From: Edaphosphingomonas laterariae
GTDB taxonomy: Bacteria; Pseudomonadota; Alphaproteobacteria; Sphingomonadales; Sphingomonadaceae
NCBI RefSeq assembly: GCF_900188165.1
Contig: NZ_FZOS01000003.1
Span: 62,001-126,000, forward strand
Direction: 5' to 3'
Length of the DNA: 64,000 bases
A program made the translations under genes and the position numbers. A model generated the notes under the pieces. That model did no database searches. It had not been told where the DNA came from and was given only the letters and a program-made list of their open reading frames with translations. Shown here piece by piece: positions 37,318-44,654 of this stretch (within the stretch, counting starts at the first letter, position 1; each line of letters starts with the position of its first letter).

Positions 37318-38919
37318 CTAGGAGTTCTGCGCGGCATTCCCATTTTCAGAGCGGAACGCGGGCGGCGGCGCGGGGGGCGTGAAGCCCGGGACGCGGTACT
37401 TTCGCATTCCTTCAACAAGCTGATGCTCGGAGTACCCACCACGGTACTTATCCGCCACGTCGCCCGAGGTGTGCCCCATTATCTCACGCTGGATGCCCTC
37501 GACCATTTCAACATGCGCGGCGTAGTGCTTGAACGTGTAGCGGAACGAATGGAACACTAGGCGCTTGTCGGTGATGCCGATTTCATCCCGCATGTGGCCG
37601 CTAAACCACTCGCCCCACTTGGCAGTTACCTTGCCATACTTGTTGGGCTTGAGGTCAGGGAACAGCCGGGCTTGCCCCTTGGCCTTAGCCTGCTGCGCAA
37701 ATCTGACGAAGCCGTTAGCCTCAAGATCGGGGTGAACCGGCACTGCGCGCTGGCTAGCAGCGTTCTTCAGCTTAAGCCCAGCGTCCTCGTCCTCAGTGAT
37801 GCGGATGAACCAAGCTGAATGGGCGTTGCTCTCATCGTCGAGGTAGCTTTTTTCAAACACATCCTCGGGCCGTAGCTGCCCAAGTTCCTCCATCCGGGCG
37901 CCGGTATAGAGTGCCATCAATGGGAGCCAGTATGCCGCTTCGCCCCGGCCCCTGAACGGGCGAGTATCCTCGGCATAGATGGGGCCGTCAAAGATGCTGC
38001 GCAGGGCATCGAGCGGGAAGGGCGTCCGCTGCGCCTTCTGCTTGTCATTGATGGCGACACTAATGCCGTGGGCGGGATTGGTCTGGATCACATCGTTTGC
38101 CACGGCGAAATTCAACAGCGCCCGTAGGCGTTGGAGTTTCGTGTTGGTGTTTGCGGCTGATGTGCCGTCGGCAATGAGCTTATCCTTGAAGGCAATGACA
38201 TCCTTCTTGGTGATCTGCTCTATCGACATATCGCCAACCCGCTCATGGAACCAACGGGCCACGGCGCGATGAGCATCAATGCCCTTGGCCTCAATCTTCC
38301 GTTCGGCGGCCCACTTGTCGATTATGTCGGGGTCGAAGGCTGTTCCCTTGAACGGAGGGGGTTCTTGCTGCGGCACACTTGGAGCCGACGCGGGCCTCTC
38401 GGCGCGCTGCCATCGCTCCGCAACGGACCTGAACCGCTCAATCTCAAGCTCCTCACGCTCCTGCCTGAGTATCTCGCGCATGTCTTTCTCGGCGTCCGTG
38501 AGTTCCTGGTATGGCAGCCGGAGACGGTGCCTCAGCGCATCTCTGCTGGGCTTGCGGCGCGTGTAGCGGTCCTCTTCCTCCTGTCGTGCCTCCTCGATCA
38601 GCAGGCCATTTTCCCACTGTGCGAGTTGAAGAGCCTCCTCTTTGGGATCAGCACTGCGCACGGCGGCCGTCGCAGGGGGCTCAGCAGCAGACTGAACCGC
38701 CGCCACCAATTCATCCCGGGCTTGCGCGAATAGTCGATCAGTTTCGATGGTATGGCGTGGGATCAGGCGCTTGGCCTCATCGCGGTTCTTGGTGCCCAGC
38801 GACAGCTTGAACTCGGCCCGAGGTTTACCCGAGGCGGTCAAAAGAAAGGGCCTTAGCTCTAGCGGGACTACCCGGCGAAAGTAGTAGGTCGAGCCGACTT
38901 GGTCGAGGTAGGTGCACAT
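37318..38919 (-). CDS. Tyrosine-type site-specific integrase
   Basis: A 533-residue phage-type recombinase. The N-terminus (TYYFRRVVPLELRPFL) matches the DUF6538-like arm-binding domain seen in proteobacterial island integrases. A SAM-like core-binding domain follows at about 225-300. The catalytic set is R in YTGARMEELGQL, HxxR in FHSFRYTF, H in IMGHTSG, and the nucleophile tyrosine in the DKYRGGYSE region. It lies 83 bases from attR and the tRNA-Ala target. A perfect palindrome just upstream of the ATG suggests self-regulation. Confidence 0.95.
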   Translation of the reverse strand: MCTYLDQVGSTYYFRRVVPLELRPFLLTASGKPRAEFKLSLGTKNRDEAKRLIPRHTIETDRLFAQARDELVAAVQSAAEPPATAAVRSADPKEEALQLAQWENGLLIEEARQEEEDRYTRRKPSRDALRHRLRLPYQELTDAEKDMREILRQEREELEIERFRSVAERWQRAERPASAPSVPQQEPPPFKGTAFDPDIIDKWAAERKIEAKGIDAHRAVARWFHERVGDMSIEQITKKDVIAFKDKLIADGTSAANTNTKLQRLRALLNFAVANDVIQTNPAHGISVAINDKQKAQRTPFPLDALRSIFDGPIYAEDTRPFRGRGEAAYWLPLMALYTGARMEELGQLRPEDVFEKSYLDDESNAHSAWFIRITEDEDAGLKLKNAASQRAVPVHPDLEANGFVRFAQQAKAKGQARLFPDLKPNKYGKVTAKWGEWFSGHMRDEIGITDKRLVFHSFRYTFKHYAAHVEMVEGIQREIMGHTSGDVADKYRGGYSEHQLVEGMRKYRVPGFTPPAPPPAFRSENGNAAQNS

Positions 38920-38928
38920 GCGTTGATC

Positions 38929-38946
38929 CTGTTACAAATGTAACAG
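38929..38946. promoter_or_regulatory. Palindrome at the integrase start
   Basis: CTGTTACA-AA-TGTAACAG is a perfect 8-bp inverted repeat ending 10 bases before the integrase ATG. One half-site, TGTAACAG, also occurs at 28760-28767 near attL. It may be an operator or an integrase/excisionase arm site. Confidence 0.6.
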
Positions 38947-39001
38947 CCACCCGTCAAAAGTGCCCGGATTTCCTAGGGTTTGGCGGTTTTCCGCCACCTA
39001 A

Positions 39002-39026
39002 TCGGGTTTGGTGGAGCTGAGGGGAA
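39002..39026. repeat. attR: right copy of the 25-bp direct repeat, within tRNA-Ala
   Basis: Identical to 28660-28684. It covers the tRNA 3' end including the encoded CCA plus seven bases beyond it. A small perfect hairpin (TGGCGG-TTTT-CCGCCA, 38981-38996) lies just inside the island end. Confidence 0.88.
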
Positions 39027-39084
39027 TCGAACCCCTGACCTCTGCAGTGCGATTGCAGCGCTCTCCCATCTGAGCTACAGCCCC
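39009..39084 (-). tRNA. tRNA-Ala (anticodon CGC)
   Basis: A 76-base gene on the minus strand with GGGGCTGTAGCTCAG at the 5' end, an anticodon stem CTGCA/TGCAG enclosing the loop ATCGCAC (anticodon CGC, alanine), the T-loop GGTTCGATTCC and an encoded CCA. All four arms pair. It decodes GCG, a frequent codon in this GC-rich genome. Integration of the island kept the gene intact. Confidence 0.97.
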
Positions 39085-39298
39085 TCGCCCGAGGCGGTCC
39101 CTTTAGCGGCGGTTTTCAGGGGATGCAACGCCCCTGCGGCGGATTTTTCACAAACATTTTTGCTGGCGCGGGTCGTAGCCGGAAAAGCCGGCTGCGCAGG
39201 CCGGTTCTGCCCGATGTCGCCGCGCACTTTTTGCGCTCCATAGGAAGGTGCAGCGGGATGGGCGGGACGGCGCATCGGTGCACCGTCCCCGAGTCCGA

Positions 39299-40087
39299 TC
39301 AGGCGAGCAATGCCGCGACGAGCGCCTTCACCTTTTTCTGCCGCCACTGGGGCAGAGGCGCGAGCAACCAGTAATCCGGTCCGTCGGCATCGTCGGCAAA
39401 GGCCTGCACGCGGCCCGCTTCCAGATCGGCGGCGGCGAGCAGCGCGGGCACCCGTGCGCGGCCGAAGCCGGTGGCGGCCGCGTCGATGGCGAGGCCGGCA
39501 TCGGCCACGGTGAGCGGCGCGTGGGCGGGATCGGCATGGGGGCAGCCGGGCCAGCCGATCAGCCCCTCGCCGCCGCCATCGACACCGATCGTGACGAAGC
39601 CGCCTTTGCCGATCGGCGCGCCTTCATGTTCGCCCGGGCCCTCGGCCAGCCGGATCGCGAGATCGAGATTGGCCTGGGTGAAATCCAGTTCCTCGTCCGC
39701 GGCGACGAGGACGAAGCGCAGTTCGGGATCGCTGCGGCCATAAGCGGCCAGCCGGGCGCTCAGCCATTTGGCGGTGAGATCGCGCGGGGCGGCGATCGTC
39801 AGCGTCTTGGAGGACTGGCCGGCCTGCATGGCACGCACCGCTTCCTCGAACTGGAGGAAGCCGGCGCGCAGCGCATCGAGCCCGGCAGCGCCTTCCGGCG
39901 TGAGTTCCAGCCCCTTGGCAGTGCGGCGGAAGAGGACGACGCCCAGCGTATCTTCCAGCGCACGGATCTGCTGGCCGACGGCGGCCGGCGTAACCGCCAG
40001 CTCATCGGCGGCGCGGGTGAAGGAAAGATGCCGTGCGGCGGCATCGAGCACGCGCAAGCCGTTCAGGGGAAGATGCGTTCGCTTCAT
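39299..40087 (-). CDS. LysR-family transcriptional regulator (GcvA-like)
   Basis: A 262-residue regulator starting MKRTHLPLNGLRVLDAAARH, the usual opening of the GcvA/AmpR-like branch, with the helix-turn-helix at about residues 20-60 (LSFTRAADELAVTPAAVGQQIRALE). The effector domain is short. Its ATG overlaps the apaG stop (ATGA), so it is translated with apaG and metZ. The target is unknown. Confidence 0.9.
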   Translation of the reverse strand: MKRTHLPLNGLRVLDAAARHLSFTRAADELAVTPAAVGQQIRALEDTLGVVLFRRTAKGLELTPEGAAGLDALRAGFLQFEEAVRAMQAGQSSKTLTIAAPRDLTAKWLSARLAAYGRSDPELRFVLVAADEELDFTQANLDLAIRLAEGPGEHEGAPIGKGGFVTIGVDGGGEGLIGWPGCPHADPAHAPLTVADAGLAIDAAATGFGRARVPALLAAADLEAGRVQAFADDADGPDYWLLAPLPQWRQKKVKALVAALLA

Positions 40088-40488
40088 CTGGTCACCGCCG
40101 GTCCGATCAACTGGAAACGCGGGATGCGCACATCGAAGCTCGATCCATCCTCGCCCACCATGTGGTAGCTGCCCTCCATCGCGCCCGTGGGCGTGTTGAG
40201 CGGGCAGCCGGAAACATAATCATAGCTGCTGTCGGGTTCGATCACCGGCTGTTCGCCGATGACGCCTTCGCCCTGCACCTCATGCTTGCCGCCCCGGCCA
40301 TCGACGATGTTCCAGTGGCGGTGGAGGAGTTGCACGGCGAAGGGCCCGTGATTTTCGATCCTGATATGATAGGTCCAGAACCAGCGGCCCTTCGCCGGTT
40401 CCGACTGTTCGGGCAGGAAGCTGACCGAGACGCGCACCACCACGTCGCGCGTTGCCGCGCTATAGGGGAAGAGCGCGTCGAGCGGCAT
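40084..40488 (-). CDS. apaG: ApaG-domain protein
   Basis: A 134-residue single ApaG domain (Fn3-like fold) with the typical WTYHIRIENHGPFAVQLLHRHWNIVDGRGG and PVIEPDSSYDYVSGCPLNTPTGAMEGSY segments. Known relatives (CorD) affect Co2+/Mg2+ resistance, but the biochemical role is not settled. It overlaps the metZ stop by one base and the LysR start by four, making a tight three-gene operon. The longer frame extending upstream is antisense-like overlap with metZ. Confidence 0.95.
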   Translation of the reverse strand: MPLDALFPYSAATRDVVVRVSVSFLPEQSEPAKGRWFWTYHIRIENHGPFAVQLLHRHWNIVDGRGGKHEVQGEGVIGEQPVIEPDSSYDYVSGCPLNTPTGAMEGSYHMVGEDGSSFDVRIPRFQLIGPAVTR

Positions 40489-41696
40489 CAGAGCCCGATC
40501 GACCTGAGCGCGCGATCGAGATCCTCGATCACGTCTTCCGGGTCTTCGAGGCCGACGCTCAGGCGCAGCATGCCTTCCTCCACCCCCATTTCGGCGCGAA
40601 CCTCCGCCGTGAGGCCGGCATGGGTGGTCGAGCAGGGGTGCGTCATCAGCGAGCGCGAGTCGCCGATATTGTTGGAGATGTCGACGAGTTCGAGCGCATC
40701 GAGCAACGCATGGGCCTGCTGGCGCCCGCCATCGAGATAGAGGGCGAGGATGGTGCCGCCTGCGCTCATCTGCTTGCATGCCAGTTCGTGCTGGGGATGG
40801 CTGGCGAGCGCCGGATAAAGCAGGCGCGGTATGCGCTTTTCGAGGAATTGGGCGACCTTGAGCGCGTTGGCGCTCTGCCGGTTGATGCGCAGGTCGAGCG
40901 TTTCGAGGCCCTTCAGCACCACCCAGGCATTGAACGCCGAAAGCGTCGGCCCGGTGTTGCGGGTGAAGGCGAGCAGCGTGTTCTCGATGAATTCGGATGT
41001 GCCGCAGACGGCACCGGCGAGCACGCGGCCCTGGCCGTCCATCATCTTCGTCGCGGAATAGGCCACCACGTCGGCGCCATAATCCATCGGCCGCTGGAGG
41101 AGCGGGGTGGCGAAGGCATTGTCGACCACCGTGGTGATGCCGGCATCGCGGGCGATGCGGCACACCGCCTCGAGATCGACGATATCCAGCGTGGGATTGG
41201 CCGGGGTTTCGAAGAAAAACAGCTTGGTGTTCGGGCGGATCGCGGCCTTCCACGCATCATTGTCGCGCGCGTCGATGATCGTCGTGGTGATGCCGAAGCG
41301 CGGCAACAGCGTATCGGTGAGCCAGCGGCACGAGCCGAAGGCGGCGCGGCCGGCAACGACATGATCACCCTGCGAAAGCTGGCAGAGCAAAGCGGCCGTC
41401 ATCGCCGCCATGCCGCTGGCCATCGTGCGGCAAGCCTCGGCGCCTTCGAGCAGGGCGATGCGCTGTTCGAGCATCTCGACCGTCGGGTTTTGCAGGCGCG
41501 AATAGGTCATGCCCTGCTGTTCGCCGGCGAAGCGCGCGGCGGCGTCGCCCGCGCAATCATAGGCATAGCCCGAGGTGAGGAAGAGCGCCTCGCTGGTTTC
41601 GCCATAATGCGAGCGAGCCGTGCCGCCGCGAACGGCCTGGGTGGCCGGGCGCCAGCGGGAGGTGATGGTGCGGTCCTGTCCGGTGAGCTTCTTCAT
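40488..41696 (-). CDS. metZ: O-succinylhomoserine sulfhydrylase
   Basis: A 402-residue PLP enzyme of the Cys/Met metabolism family, making homocysteine from O-succinylhomoserine and sulfide. The PLP lysine is in VAYSATKMMDGQGR, and the conserved YSRLQNPTVEMLEQRIALLEGAEA and GDHVVAGRAAFGSC segments are present. The ATG at 41696 was chosen over an upstream TTG. Distinguishing it from cystathionine gamma-synthase rests on overall resemblance to MetZ, with co-location with apaG common in sphingomonads as I recall. Confidence 0.88.
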   Translation of the reverse strand: MKKLTGQDRTITSRWRPATQAVRGGTARSHYGETSEALFLTSGYAYDCAGDAAARFAGEQQGMTYSRLQNPTVEMLEQRIALLEGAEACRTMASGMAAMTAALLCQLSQGDHVVAGRAAFGSCRWLTDTLLPRFGITTTIIDARDNDAWKAAIRPNTKLFFFETPANPTLDIVDLEAVCRIARDAGITTVVDNAFATPLLQRPMDYGADVVAYSATKMMDGQGRVLAGAVCGTSEFIENTLLAFTRNTGPTLSAFNAWVVLKGLETLDLRINRQSANALKVAQFLEKRIPRLLYPALASHPQHELACKQMSAGGTILALYLDGGRQQAHALLDALELVDISNNIGDSRSLMTHPCSTTHAGLTAEVRAEMGVEEGMLRLSVGLEDPEDVIEDLDRALRSIGL

Positions 41697-41802
41697 GCTT
41701 CCGCTTTGCAGCGGGCGGGCAAGCCACGTCAACCACGCGTCGCGGCCTTGCGCCCCTGTGGATCGGGAATATGGTGTCGGGCGACAATGGGAGATGGATG
41801 GA

Positions 41803-42348
41803 ATGGCTGCGATTCAGGAAATTCCGCTGAAAACGATCACCGGCGGCGATGCCTCGCTGGCGGATCATGCCGGCAAGGTGCTGCTTGTCGTCAATGTCGC
41901 GTCGAAATGCGGGCTGACCCCGCAATATGCTGGGCTGGAAGCCGCTTATGCGAAATATCGCGAGCGCGGGTTCGAGGTGCTGGGCTTCCCCGCGAACGAT
42001 TTCGGCGCGCAGGAGCCGGGCACGAATGACGAGATCGCGGAATTCTGTTCGACCAATTTCGGTGTCGATTTCCCGATGTTTTCCAAGATCGTGGTCAATG
42101 GGGCGGAGCGCCATCCGCTCTATAGCGCGCTGATCGCGGCGCAGCCCGCAGCGGTGTCGAGCGGCGAAGGTTTCGAGGAGAAGCTGGAACGCTATGGCAT
42201 CAAGCGCGAAAATCCGAGCGACATCCTGTGGAACTTCGAAAAGTTCCTGGTTGCCCGTGACGGCGCCGTCGTCGGCCGCTTCACGCCGGAAATGACGCCG
42301 GACAGCGCGGCGATCAGCGACGCGATCGAAACCGAACTGGCGAAGTAA
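41803..42348 (+). CDS. Glutathione peroxidase family protein
   Basis: A 181-residue thioredoxin-fold peroxidase reducing peroxides with glutathione or thioredoxin. The peroxidatic cysteine lies in NVASKCGLTPQY, the glutamine in FPANDFGAQEPG, and the tryptophan/asparagine pair in ILWNFEKFLV. The usual CNQFGxQEP motif is changed to ANDFGAQEP, so the second cysteine common in thioredoxin-dependent forms is absent there. The ATG at 41803 has a GGGAG at good distance; an ATG nine bases earlier is possible. Confidence 0.92.
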   Translation: MAAIQEIPLKTITGGDASLADHAGKVLLVVNVASKCGLTPQYAGLEAAYAKYRERGFEVLGFPANDFGAQEPGTNDEIAEFCSTNFGVDFPMFSKIVVNGAERHPLYSALIAAQPAAVSSGEGFEEKLERYGIKRENPSDILWNFEKFLVARDGAVVGRFTPEMTPDSAAISDAIETELAK

Positions 42349-42352
42349 GGCG

Positions 42353-42388
42353 CAGCCGTCACCCCGACGAAGATCGGGGTGACGGCTG
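42353..42388. terminator. Bidirectional hairpin terminator between gpx and leuB
   Basis: A perfect 15-bp stem (CAGCCGTCACCCCGA and its complement) with loop CGAAGA lies between the convergent genes, 4 bases after the peroxidase stop and 6 bases before the leuB stop. It lacks long T tracts, but its strength and place make a shared terminator likely. Confidence 0.75.
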
Positions 42389-42394
42389 TAACCG

Positions 42395-43438
42395 TCAGAG
42401 CGCGGCGAGCACCGCATCGCCCATCTGGGCGGTGGTCATCGTGCCGCCGAGATCGGGCGAGCGGGCCCCACCGGCGAGCGCCTTGGCGACCGCAGCCTCG
42501 ATCCGGTCGGCCTCGTCGGGCTTGCCCAGCGAATAGCGCAGCATCATCGCCGACGAGAGGATCGTCGCCAGCGGATTGGCCTTGCCCTGGCCGGCAATGT
42601 CCGGCGCCGAACCGTGGATCGGTTCATACAGGCCCTGATTGCTGCTGTTGAGCGTGGCGGACGGCAGCATGCCGATCGAGCCGGCGCACATCGACGCCTG
42701 ATCCGACAGGATATCGCCGAACAGATTGCCGGTCACGATCACGTCGAACTGGCCGGGGTTGCGCACCAGCTGCATCGCGGCATTGTCGACATACATGTGG
42801 CTGAGTTCGATATCGGGATATTCGGCCGACAGCTCGATCACCACGTCGCGCCAGAGCTGCGAGGTTTCGAGCACATTGGCCTTGTCGATCGAGCAGAGCT
42901 TGCCGCGGCGGGCGCGGGCGGTTTCGAAACCGACGCGCGCGATGCGGGCGACTTCGGCCTCGTTATACGACATCACGTCATAGCCTTCGCGCAGGCCATC
43001 GGCCGTCTTGCGGTGGCCCTTTTCGCCGAAATAGACGTCGCCATTGGTTTCGCGGACGATGACGAGATCGATCGACGCGGCCACTTCCGGGCGCAGCGCC
43101 GACGCGTCGGCGAGTTCGGGGAACAGCTTGGCGGGGCGCAAATTGGCGAACAGGCCGAGCGCCTTGCGCAGGCCGAGGATCGCCTGTTCCGGGCGGAGGT
43201 GGCGTTCGAGCGCGTCGCAATCGGGATCGCCGACCGCGCCGAACAGGATCGCATCGGACCGGCGGGCGAGATCCAGCGTCGCTTCCGGCAGCGGATGGCC
43301 GGCCGCCTTGTAGGCAGCGCCGCCCACCAGCCCCTGTTCGAAGGTCAGGAGATCGCCGGTAACGGCTTTGAGGACGCGGACGGCCTGTTCGGTGACTTCG
43401 GGGCCGATCCCGTCGCCGGGCAGCGTTGCGATGAGCAT
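42395..43438 (-). CDS. leuB: 3-Isopropylmalate dehydrogenase
   Basis: A 347-residue enzyme of leucine synthesis, oxidatively decarboxylating 3-isopropylmalate with NAD. It opens with [16 protein letters not shown]. The substrate segment [26 protein letters not shown], the [17 protein letters not shown] motif and [14 protein letters not shown] are typical of LeuB. The ATG at 43438 has AAAGGG at good spacing; one two codons upstream is also possible. leuC and leuD are not adjacent. Confidence 0.96.
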   Translation of the reverse strand: MLIATLPGDGIGPEVTEQAVRVLKAVTGDLLTFEQGLVGGAAYKAAGHPLPEATLDLARRSDAILFGAVGDPDCDALERHLRPEQAILGLRKALGLFANLRPAKLFPELADASALRPEVAASIDLVIVRETNGDVYFGEKGHRKTADGLREGYDVMSYNEAEVARIARVGFETARARRGKLCSIDKANVLETSQLWRDVVIELSAEYPDIELSHMYVDNAAMQLVRNPGQFDVIVTGNLFGDILSDQASMCAGSIGMLPSATLNSSNQGLYEPIHGSAPDIAGQGKANPLATILSSAMMLRYSLGKPDEADRIEAAVAKALAGGARSPDLGGTMTTAQMGDAVLAAL

Positions 43439-43555
43439 GGACATTTCCCTTTCGTATTCGCGGCTGCCCATGCCGTTTCGGCGCGCCGGACGAAAGGTAG
43501 AAATTATTGTCGGCGTTTGCCGGGGCGGGCCGGGCGTTGCCGCGCGGCCGCAAAA

Positions 43556-43912
43556 TCAGCCGGCGACGCGTTCCAGGAGATCGGCCGGATCGAGATCGAG
43601 CCGGCGGATGCGTTCGGCAATGCGGGGCCATTCCTCACTGAGAAAGGCGTCGCGTTCATTCTTGAGCAGGCGGCGCGTGGCGCCTTCGGCCACGAACATG
43701 CCGACCCCGCGCCGGACGGTGACGAGTCCGTCTTCCTGAAAGCTCTGATAGGCCTTGGCCACCGTCAGCGGGTTGGCGCCATGTTCGGCGGCGAAGGCGC
43801 GAACCGAAGGCAGGGGATCGCCATCGGCATAGGTGCCATCGAGAATCGCGGCTGCGATATGATCACGCAGGCGGAGATAGACGGGGCGGGCTTCCTGAGT
43901 CATTGGCGTCAT
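43556..43912 (-). CDS. GntR-family regulator, YtrA-like short type
   Basis: A 118-residue protein with a GntR winged helix (VYLRLRDHIAAAILDGTYADGDPLPSVRAFAAEHGANPLTVAKAYQSFQEDGLV) and a short C-terminal tail, as in the YtrA subfamily. The usual ABC transporter partner is not beside it. It begins 24 bases after the nitroreductase stop, so the two may share a transcript. The start codon is overlapped by a perfect palindrome, a likely autoregulatory operator; an ATG nine bases later is an alternative. Confidence 0.88.
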   Translation of the reverse strand: MTPMTQEARPVYLRLRDHIAAAILDGTYADGDPLPSVRAFAAEHGANPLTVAKAYQSFQEDGLVTVRRGVGMFVAEGATRRLLKNERDAFLSEEWPRIAERIRRLDLDPADLLERVAG

Positions 43913-43929
43913 GCTGTAATAATACAGCA
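43912..43929. promoter_or_regulatory. Palindromic operator overlapping the GntR start codon
   Basis: TGCTGTA-ATAA-TACAGCA is a perfect 7-bp inverted repeat occupying the gap between nitroreductase and regulator and touching the regulator start. The form (TGTA-rich dyad) suits a GntR dimer. Confidence 0.6.
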
Positions 43930-43936
43930 CGTCGCG

Positions 43937-44524
43937 TCAAGCGTGCTTTGCTTGCCATTCCGAAACAACTGTTTCGTAATCGGGACGCGGCCGTTCCTCC
44001 AGCGGACGCGAGGGCGATCCGATGAAGATGAAGCCGGCGATCTTTTCATCCTTGCCGCCAAAGGCATCGCGCACGGCATCGGAATAAGCCGCCCAGCCGG
44101 TGAGCCATCCGCCGACGAAACCGAGCGCATGGGTGGCGGCCAGCAGGTTCATGCACGCCGCACCTGCCGAAAGCTCCTGCTCCCACAAGGGGATGTGGCT
44201 GGCATGGGCAGGCTTGGACAGCGCCACGACGAGCGTCGGCGCCTGATGGGCGAACTGGTCGATCGCCTCCAGTTCCAGCCGGCCGGCATCGGGTTTGCCG
44301 GCGAGATAGGCGGCGCGCAGTGTATCGTGGAAGGCATCGCGCTGATCGGCGCGGACCACGACGAAGCGCCACGGCGCCAGCTTGCCATGATCGGGTGTCC
44401 GGCTGGCCACCTCCAGAATCTGCCGGAGCTGCGCGGCATCGGGGCCGGGCGCGACCATATCGCGGGGCTTGCCGGACCGGCGCGAGGCGAGAAGGGCGAT
44501 CGGGGAGGAGGCGTCGTTGAACAT
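43937..44524 (-). CDS. Nitroreductase-family flavoprotein
   Basis: A 195-residue FMN-dependent oxidoreductase of the YdjA type, with RRSGKPRDM near the start, RTPDHGKLAPWRFVVVRADQR, SAGAACMNLLAATHALGFVGGW and GFIFIGSPSRPLEERPRPD. The family reduces nitro groups or other small electrophiles with NAD(P)H; the natural substrate is unknown. The ATG at 44524 gives a typical family start (MFNDASSPIALL); one at 44548 is also open. Confidence 0.9.
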   Translation of the reverse strand: MFNDASSPIALLASRRSGKPRDMVAPGPDAAQLRQILEVASRTPDHGKLAPWRFVVVRADQRDAFHDTLRAAYLAGKPDAGRLELEAIDQFAHQAPTLVVALSKPAHASHIPLWEQELSAGAACMNLLAATHALGFVGGWLTGWAAYSDAVRDAFGGKDEKIAGFIFIGSPSRPLEERPRPDYETVVSEWQAKHA

Positions 44525-44654
44525 GGTGCAATCCGGTATCAGCGTCATCGTCGCGCAACAATCTTCTTCACACGAGAAATATCGCCGTTAGTCTGTCGGC
44601 CCATTCAGGTCGGGCCGTCGCGCGCCGGCCACCACATAATCGAAAGTGACCTTG

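Larger units (their letters stand above)
28660..39026. mobile_element. tRNA-Ala-integrated genomic island (about 10.4 kb)
   Basis: The element is bounded by a 25-bp perfect direct repeat (28660-28684 and 39002-39026); the right copy is the 3' end of a complete tRNA-Ala gene. A tyrosine integrase gene lies next to the tRNA, the usual arrangement for integrative elements. Codon use and base composition shift to lower GC inside. It contains no conjugation, capsid or packaging genes, so it is an integrative island or a decayed element rather than a recognisable prophage. Confidence 0.88.

Noticed and set aside
28660-39026. Prophage interpretation of the island
   Set aside because: No capsid, tail, terminase, lysis or phage replication operon was found. 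Only integrase, recombinase and cargo are present.
39085-39298. Possible small gene between tRNA-Ala and the LysR gene
   Set aside because: The open frames there lack ribosome sites and family features. The stretch probably holds the tRNA promoter and a weak hairpin only.
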